Of a stretch of DNA of 64,000 nt, positions 58,204-64,000 are shown piece by piece (the first letter of the stretch is position 1; every line of letters begins with the position of its first letter). The DNA lies in the NCBI RefSeq assembly GCF_000724085.1, contig NZ_CCDL010000003.1, positions 248,001 through 312,000 of the forward strand, given 5' to 3'. Made by a program: the position numbers and the translations under genes. Under the pieces are notes generated by a model. It did not search any database. It was given only the letters and a program-made list of their open reading frames with translations, and was not told the origin of the DNA. This DNA comes from Oceanobacillus manasiensis. GTDB taxonomy: Bacteria > Bacillota > Bacilli > Bacillales > Amphibacillaceae.

Positions 58204-59025
58204 ATGCAATTAGTTGTGCTTAAACTCGGTGGCAGCATACTGGGAAAGCTTCCAACACAATTTTATCGAATTATTGGTGAACTTTTAAATAAGAGGCAAT
58301 GTCTTCCTATCATCGTGCATGGCGGAGGGCCAGCCATAAATCAAATGCTAGATAGCTTGCATATACCAAACGAAAAGGTGGATGGTCTAAGGGTTACAAC
58401 GAACAGCGTTTTGGAAATAGCCGAAATGGTGATGTCTGGTCAGATTAACAAGCAGATTGTTTCAGAATTCCAACTGGCTGGTGTCAATAGTTGTGGCCTA
58501 AGTGGAGTTGACGGAAAATTGCTTCAATCAGTGACTGCTGATGAAACGGGAAAATTAGGTTTTGTCGGAGAGGTAGAAAAAGTGAATACGGAAATCCTTA
58601 CTACTTTTCTAGAAGCAGGTGTCTTGCCTGTAATATCCCCAATTGGTACAGACCTCTTTGGTCAACATTACAATATTAATGGAGATAGTGCGGCTACGGC
58701 AATTGCTCAGGCGTTAGAGGCTGATCTTGTGTTTGTCAGTGATGTCGACGGAGTTATGGAAGAGGTCCATGGACAAAAAGTGCTACTTTCAGCACTGGAT
58801 GAACAACAAATTTACGAAAGAATAGCTTGTGGCAATATATACGGTGGAATGATTCCTAAAGTGGAAGCCGCGATAAAGGGATTGGTAAACGGTGTAAAAA
58901 GGACGTCTATTCTAAACGGCTTGAAACCAGAAGATATTGTAGCATTTATTAACGGAGAATCGCGGGGGACCAGTATTTTACTAAGAAAGGAGACATACGA
59001 TGAGCCAGTCCATATCAGTGAATGA
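58204..59025 (+). CDS. argB: Acetylglutamate kinase
   Basis: A 273-residue amino-acid kinase, second step of arginine synthesis. K-L-G-G-S-I-L, V-H-G-G-G-P-A-I-N, N-I-N-G-D-S-A-A and D-V-D-G-V are the ATP and acetylglutamate sites. ATG 58204 follows GAGGTGTGGAG. The argD start lies inside its last codons (26-base overlap). Confidence 0.94.
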   Translation: MQLVVLKLGGSILGKLPTQFYRIIGELLNKRQCLPIIVHGGGPAINQMLDSLHIPNEKVDGLRVTTNSVLEIAEMVMSGQINKQIVSEFQLAGVNSCGLSGVDGKLLQSVTADETGKLGFVGEVEKVNTEILTTFLEAGVLPVISPIGTDLFGQHYNINGDSAATAIAQALEADLVFVSDVDGVMEEVHGQKVLLSALDEQQIYERIACGNIYGGMIPKVEAAIKGLVNGVKRTSILNGLKPEDIVAFINGESRGTSILLRKETYDEPVHISE

Positions 59026-60202
59026 ACTACCTGCGGTGATGAATGTCTATAACCGCTTCCCTATAGAGTTGGTGAAGGGAAAAGGAAGCTACGTTTGGGA
59101 TAAGGAAGGAAAGAAGTATCTCGATTTCACTTCAGGAATTGCCACTTGTAATCTTGGCCATGTACCTGAGCCAGTTCATAAGAAGCTCTCTGAACAGCTC
59201 GCTTCGTTATGGCATTGTTCCAATTTATTTGCCATACCGGCTCAAGAGGAGCTTGCACAGAAATTAACCTACCATAGTTGTTACAATCAGGTGTTTTTTT
59301 GTAACAGTGGTGCTGAAGCTAATGAAGCTGCTATTAAACTAGCAAAGAAATACGCCAAAGATCAAGGGAATCCAGAACGAACAGAAATCGTTACATTCCA
59401 CCACTCTTTTCACGGACGTACAGGGACTACGATGGCTGCTACAGCCCAAGAGAAAATTCATCAAGGATTTGAACCGATCGTTTCGGGATTTCGCTACCTG
59501 CCTCTTAATTCAAAGGATGTATTATCGCAAATTGATAATGGGAAAACCACTGCCGTATTAGTAGAGCTGGTTCAGGGGGAAGGAGGCGTTCGTCCTGTCG
59601 AGCAGGAATGGATAATAGCACTGGAAGACTATTGCAGGCAGTCAGACATTTTACTGATGGTAGATGAAATACAAACAGGCATCGGGAGAACGGGAACATT
59701 GTTTGCCTATGAGCAATTTGGAATAAAACCAGATGTTATGACGCTTGCAAAAGGGCTTGGTTCTGGTTTTCCAGTCGGAGCAATGCTGGCACGCCAAGAA
59801 GTTGCCGCTTCCTTTCAACCTGGAACACATGGAAGTACGTTTGGTGGAAACCCGTTAGCAATGACGGCGGGTGCTGCAACATTGGATGTGATGCTTGATA
59901 AACAATTCTTTCAGGAAGTTGTGGATAAAAGCAGGTGGTTGTTTGAGGCGTTGCATGAATTGAAAGCAAACTTCCCTATTATAAAAGATGTACGGGGATA
60001 TGGCTTCTTAATTGGTGTTGAGTTCTCTGAAAATGCAGCTGATATTGTTGCAGCCTTTAGGGATAAGGGGGTTATCGTTCTTGCAGCAGGAGAGCATGTT
60101 TTACGAATCCTTCCACCATTAACCGCAACATGGGAAGAAATCAAGGTGTTCATCCACACCCTTACTGGAATCTTAGTAGAAGGAGAGAATAACACAAAAT
60201 GA
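59000..60202 (+). CDS. argD: Acetylornithine aminotransferase
   Basis: A 400-residue class III PLP aminotransferase. F-C-N-S-G-A-E-A-N-E-A-A, F-H-H-S-F-H-G-R-T, V-D-E-I-Q-T-G-I-G-R-T-G, and PLP Lys251 in L-A-K-G-L-G-S-G-F-P. ATG 59000 behind AAAGGAGACATACG. Overlaps carA by 4 bases. Confidence 0.95.
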   Translation: MSQSISVNELPAVMNVYNRFPIELVKGKGSYVWDKEGKKYLDFTSGIATCNLGHVPEPVHKKLSEQLASLWHCSNLFAIPAQEELAQKLTYHSCYNQVFFCNSGAEANEAAIKLAKKYAKDQGNPERTEIVTFHHSFHGRTGTTMAATAQEKIHQGFEPIVSGFRYLPLNSKDVLSQIDNGKTTAVLVELVQGEGGVRPVEQEWIIALEDYCRQSDILLMVDEIQTGIGRTGTLFAYEQFGIKPDVMTLAKGLGSGFPVGAMLARQEVAASFQPGTHGSTFGGNPLAMTAGAATLDVMLDKQFFQEVVDKSRWLFEALHELKANFPIIKDVRGYGFLIGVEFSENAADIVAAFRDKGVIVLAAGEHVLRILPPLTATWEEIKVFIHTLTGILVEGENNTK

Positions 60203-61293
60203 CAAAAGGCTATCTTATGCTACAGACAGGAGAAGTTTTCAGTGGTGATTGGCTTGGTGCAATGCAGGACACCACAGGAGAACTCGTTTTTAACACCAGT
60301 ATGACCGGTTATCAGGAGATGATGACAGATCCATCTTATGCTGGTCAAATTTTAACCTTTTGCTACCCGATGATAGGTAATTATGGTATCAATCTTCAGG
60401 ATGTGGAAAGTAACCACATTGCCGTATCTGCGGTAATCATGAACGATACCTGTGAGGAGCCGAGTCATTATCAGTCCGTCGCAACGTTATCCGAAAAACT
60501 GGAGCAAGCAGGGGTGTCGGGACTGACGAATGTGGATACAAGGGCACTTGTGGCCATTATCCGGAAACACAAAACTGTTCGCGCAAGAATTGTGTCACAA
60601 CAATCCTCTATAACCACGATGTCTTTTTGGAAGCAGGAAAGTACGCAGGAATTAGTCAAAACAGTAGCTGTGCCGGAATATGAAGAGTTTGGTACAGGTG
60701 ACCTACACATTGTTCTTCTCGATTTTGGTTATAAAAAGTCCATATTAAATGAATTGCTTGAGGCTGAATGTAAGGTCACCATTGTACCTTTCTTTACACC
60801 TTTTGAAGAGATCGTGCTTCTTGCACCTGATGGAGTCTTAATTAGTAATGGACCAGGAGATCCAAAAGATTTGGGAGCTTATTTTCCAACAGTAAAAAAG
60901 TTATCGGAAACATACCCGACACTTGGTATTTGCTTAGGTCACCAATTGCTCGCTCTCGCCCATGGTGGGAAAACGAAAAAAATGCCGTATGGCCACAGAG
61001 GTGGCAACCATCCTGTGAAAGACTTAGCTACAGGCAAAGTAACTATCACTTCCCAAAATCACGGATATGAGGTCATTGAAGATTCTATTCCTAACGAAGC
61101 CTTTCAACTAACTTTCCGGAATGTGAATGATAACTCCGTTGAAGGGATGAAACATACTACATTACCGATCTTATCCGTTCAGTTTCACCCGGAAGCTCAT
61201 CCAGGACCAAGTGATGCGGCGTACATTTTTCAAGACTTTCTACACCAAGTAGTAACAAGGAGGGAGCAGGCATGCCAAGGCGTACACAGCTAA
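60199..61293 (+). CDS. carA: Carbamoyl-phosphate synthase small subunit (arginine-type)
   Basis: A 364-residue glutaminase subunit that feeds ammonia to CarB. N-terminal CarA domain with N-T-S-M-T-G-Y-Q-E-M; C-terminal class I amidotransferase with Cys245 in G-I-C-L-G-H-Q and His/Glu in Q-F-H-P-E-A-H. Its place in the arg operon makes it the arginine-controlled isoform, distinct from PyrAA. Overlaps carB by 22 bases. Confidence 0.95.
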   Translation: MTKGYLMLQTGEVFSGDWLGAMQDTTGELVFNTSMTGYQEMMTDPSYAGQILTFCYPMIGNYGINLQDVESNHIAVSAVIMNDTCEEPSHYQSVATLSEKLEQAGVSGLTNVDTRALVAIIRKHKTVRARIVSQQSSITTMSFWKQESTQELVKTVAVPEYEEFGTGDLHIVLLDFGYKKSILNELLEAECKVTIVPFFTPFEEIVLLAPDGVLISNGPGDPKDLGAYFPTVKKLSETYPTLGICLGHQLLALAHGGKTKKMPYGHRGGNHPVKDLATGKVTITSQNHGYEVIEDSIPNEAFQLTFRNVNDNSVEGMKHTTLPILSVQFHPEAHPGPSDAAYIFQDFLHQVVTRREQACQGVHS

Positions 61294-64000
61294 AAAAAGT
61301 GCTAGTCATCGGCTCTGGCCCCATTGTGATAGGGCAAGCCGCTGAATTTGATTATGCAGGAACACAGGCTTGTCTTGCATTAAAAGAAGAAGGAATCGAA
61401 GTTATACTTGTTAATAATAATCCTGCAACTATCATGACGGATAAAAACATTGCGGACCACGTTTATATGGAACCATTGGAATTGGAAATACTTGAAAAAA
61501 TAATTGCCAAGGAGAAGCCTGATGGGGTAATCGGAACCTTGGGTGGCCAAACAGGCTTAAATTTAACAGTACAATTATTTGAAAAAGGTATTCTCGATCA
61601 ATATGGTGTTCAGGTGCTTGGTACGCCTGTCAAAGCGATTCAAAATGGGGAGGATCGTAACCTATTTCGAAACCTTATGTTAGATATAGATGAGCCGATT
61701 CCAGAGTCGCGTATCATAAAAAATTTAGAGGAAGGGCTTGCTTTTATTCAGACAATTGGCTTTCCAGTAATTCTGCGTCCTGCCTACACACTTGGTGGAG
61801 AAGGAGGGGGATTCGCGCATAATGAATCTGAATTTGCTGAGTTACTTGTAAAGGCTCTATCTCTCAGTCCAATTAACCAGGTTTTGGTAGAAAAAAGTAT
61901 AAAGGGTTGGAAGGAAGTAGAATACGAGGTAATGCGAGATAAGAACGATACGTGCATTATTGTATGTAACATGGAAAATATGGATCCAGTAGGGGTACAT
62001 ACTGGTGACTCTATAGTGGTAGCTCCTTCCCAAACCTTAAATGATGTGCAATATCAATTATTACGTACTGCTTCTTTAAAAGTAATTCGAGAACTCGGTG
62101 TTGTAGGGGGCTGTAATATTCAGTTTGCCATACATCCGGCATCAAATGAATACCGGATTATTGAAGTAAACCCTCGAGTTAGCCGTTCATCTGCATTAGC
62201 CTCAAAGGCAACAGGATATCCGATTGCTCGGATTGCAGCCAAATGTGCGGTTGGTTTTAACCTTGATGAGATTCTTAATCCAATTACTGGAAATACATAC
62301 GCATCGTTTGAGCCAGCATTGGATTATATTGTAGTAAAATTACCACGCTTTCCGTTTGATAAATTTACGGAAGCAGATCGCACCTTAGGTACCCAAATGA
62401 AAGCGACTGGCGAAGTGATGGCGATTGATCGGACATTTGAAGGTGCTTTAAATAAAGCCATTCGCTCTTTGGAACTTAATGTAAATAGCCTTCATTGGCC
62501 AGGATTGGAAAAAAAGACGGAAGATGAGCTAGAGCAGCTCCTTCATGTGCCAAACGACCTGCGGCTATTTGCAATTGGAGAAGCACTAAATCGTGGAATG
62601 GATATAGATAAGGTTATGAGCCTTACAGAAATAGATTACTGGTTTATTCGAAAATTACAACGCATGATTGAACAGGAGGAGACTTTAGTGTCCTATCAGT
62701 GGTCTGATATTCCATCCGAAGTACTAAGGCAGGCAAAACGCTTTAATTGTAGTGATGAACGGATTTCAGAACTGACAGTTATTTCCACCAAGGATTTAAG
62801 AAAAAAGTATAAAGAAATATCTTTGCAACCTGCCTACAAGCTTGTTGACACATGTGCCGGGGAGTTTGATGCCATTACACCATATTATTACTCAACATGG
62901 CATGGGGTAGATGAAGTGGAGACGCAAAACGAAAAGAAAAAAATTCTAGTGTTAGGTTCTGGGCCGATCCGTATTGGACAGGGGATTGAATTTGATTATT
63001 GCGCGGTACAAGCGACCATGGCACTGAAAGAATTGGGTTATGAAACCATCGTAATGAATAATAACCCAGAAACTGTAAGCACAGACTATTCGCTTGCAGA
63101 CAGCTTGTATTTTGAGCCACTAGCATTAGAGGATGTGCTTGCCGTCATACACAAAGAAAAGGTTGATGGAGTGCTCGTGCAATTTGGCGGACAAACAGCC
63201 ATCAATCTAGTAGAAGGTTTAGTAGAGGAAGGTGTTCCTATTTTAGGAACCACTGCTGATGCGATAAATAAAATGGAGGATCGTGATGCCTTTTATCAAT
63301 TATTGGATGAGCTAGAAATTTCCCATATAGTAGGTAAAGTTGTCTCACATTATGAAGAGTTAAAGCATAGTGCTAAAGAAATTGGCTTCCCCATTCTGAT
63401 TCGACCATCCTACGTCATTGGCGGACAATCCATGTTTGTAAGCTACAATGAATCAGAACTATTGCATTATGTGGAACGGATAGAAGCTGATAGCAATGGA
63501 CAATGCTGGCCGCTTTTACTTGATTCTTATTTGCCTGGATTGGAATGTGAAGTTGATGTTATCAGCGACGGGGAGGATATTGTCATTCCAGGAATTTATG
63601 AGCATGTAGAAAAAGCTGGAGTTCATTCAGGTGACAGTATGATGCTATTCCCATCTGTCACATTAACTACAAGTATAAAAGAGAAAATAACGAAAATAAT
63701 TCAAGGTATTTGTAGAAAAGTTCCAATCATAGGTGTGATGAACGTTCAGTTTATCGTTTATCAAGAAGATGTCTTTGTAATTGAAGTGAATCCACGATCT
63801 TCTCGTACAATCCCTATCATTAGTAAAGTGACAGATGTCCCGATTGTAGATTGGGCAGTACAGGTCCAACTGGGTAAGCGTTTGGCATCATTAACTAATG
63901 AACTTAATGTAATGAGAGAACCATCTTATTTTACGATAAAAGCGCCTGTCTTTTCAGATGGAAAATTAAAAGGTGTGGATCATGTACTTGGTCCAGAAAT
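61272..64000 (+). CDS. carB: Carbamoyl-phosphate synthase large subunit, partial
   Basis: Open from ATG 61272 (AAGGAGGGAGC upstream) to the window end, about 909 codons of an expected 1030-1070. First ATP-grasp half begins V-L-V-I-G-S-G-P-I-V-I-G-Q-A-A-E-F-D-Y-A-G-T-Q, with R-P-A-Y-T-L-G-G; the second repeats it as V-L-G-S-G-P-I-R-I-G-Q-G-I-E-F-D-Y at about residue 560 and R-P-S-Y-V-I-G-G-Q-S. The truncation is only the window edge. In B. subtilis argF follows. Confidence 0.95.
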   Translation, partial: MPRRTQLKKVLVIGSGPIVIGQAAEFDYAGTQACLALKEEGIEVILVNNNPATIMTDKNIADHVYMEPLELEILEKIIAKEKPDGVIGTLGGQTGLNLTVQLFEKGILDQYGVQVLGTPVKAIQNGEDRNLFRNLMLDIDEPIPESRIIKNLEEGLAFIQTIGFPVILRPAYTLGGEGGGFAHNESEFAELLVKALSLSPINQVLVEKSIKGWKEVEYEVMRDKNDTCIIVCNMENMDPVGVHTGDSIVVAPSQTLNDVQYQLLRTASLKVIRELGVVGGCNIQFAIHPASNEYRIIEVNPRVSRSSALASKATGYPIARIAAKCAVGFNLDEILNPITGNTYASFEPALDYIVVKLPRFPFDKFTEADRTLGTQMKATGEVMAIDRTFEGALNKAIRSLELNVNSLHWPGLEKKTEDELEQLLHVPNDLRLFAIGEALNRGMDIDKVMSLTEIDYWFIRKLQRMIEQEETLVSYQWSDIPSEVLRQAKRFNCSDERISELTVISTKDLRKKYKEISLQPAYKLVDTCAGEFDAITPYYYSTWHGVDEVETQNEKKKILVLGSGPIRIGQGIEFDYCAVQATMALKELGYETIVMNNNPETVSTDYSLADSLYFEPLALEDVLAVIHKEKVDGVLVQFGGQTAINLVEGLVEEGVPILGTTADAINKMEDRDAFYQLLDELEISHIVGKVVSHYEELKHSAKEIGFPILIRPSYVIGGQSMFVSYNESELLHYVERIEADSNGQCWPLLLDSYLPGLECEVDVISDGEDIVIPGIYEHVEKAGVHSGDSMMLFPSVTLTTSIKEKITKIIQGICRKVPIIGVMNVQFIVYQEDVFVIEVNPRSSRTIPIISKVTDVPIVDWAVQVQLGKRLASLTNELNVMREPSYFTIKAPVFSDGKLKGVDHVLGPE

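Noticed and set aside
1-64000. CRISPR arrays, insertion sequences with transposase, prophage, rRNA or tRNA genes
   Set aside because: No regularly spaced repeats, transposase or integrase frames, phage genes, or RNA gene signatures were found.

Overview
The window is a low-GC, Gram-positive, endospore-forming chromosome segment, most likely from the Bacillaceae (Oceanobacillus/Virgibacillus-like). Supporting signs are a TnrA-type nitrogen regulator, a CsgA-type sporulation protein, a guanine riboswitch before xpt-pbuX, a Met-specific T-box, an arginine operon in the argCJBD-carAB order, strong AGGAGG ribosome sites with many TTG and GTG starts, and no prophage, rRNA or tRNA genes. Almost everything is ordinary core or accessory metabolism. 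The novelty is in small genes, structured RNAs and intergenic repeats.

Layout. 1-5 kb: secreted protein with six 28-residue repeats, DHA2 drug pump, tnrA and a small FbpA-family gene with TnrA boxes, csaA, Dph6-like ATPase. 5-9.5 kb: DUF4349 lipoprotein, SDR, PC4/YdbC-like protein, RDD protein, a GC-rich structured island, GlcD-type oxidase. 9.6-17.6 kb: ilvE, a YsaA-like HAD phosphatase, serA with an alanine-glyoxylate-type aminotransferase (together a possible complete serine route), CstA-type and YkvI-type transporters. 17.7-25.2 kb: aldo/keto reductase, peptidase E, HAD, CXXC protein, CBS protein, exonuclease, acyl-CoA synthetase, csgA. 25.2-28.2 kb: candidate small RNA, VOC protein, guanine riboswitch-xpt-pbuX. 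28.3-38.6 kb: SgrR-like regulator divergent from an ITPase/MFS pair, second DHA2 pump, DMT exporter, kinase-like protein, small membrane proteins, quinone oxidoreductase, UDG-family glycosylase. 38.6-43.8 kb: a probable type I toxin locus, then a Met T-box driving a SAM hydrolase and an ECF transporter. 44-50.5 kb: M20 amidohydrolase and an lnrJKLMN-like two-component/ABC export system. 50.7-55.7 kb: DUF5694 protein, YhgE, DinB, alpha/beta hydrolase. 55.9 kb to the end: argC-argJ-argB-argD-carA-carB, with carB cut by the window edge.

The most interesting signals are: an unannotated 28-residue holin-like toxin gene at 38977-39063 with a structured 3' region and a probable antisense RNA; an intergenic repeat family placed between stop codons and terminators (two good copies, two degenerate); a three-hairpin GC-rich island at 7962-8040; a promoter-to-terminator noncoding unit at 25262-25531; and the coupling of a methionine T-box to SAM hydrolysis and an ECF transporter of unknown substrate. 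All calls are from reading the sequence; no database search was run.
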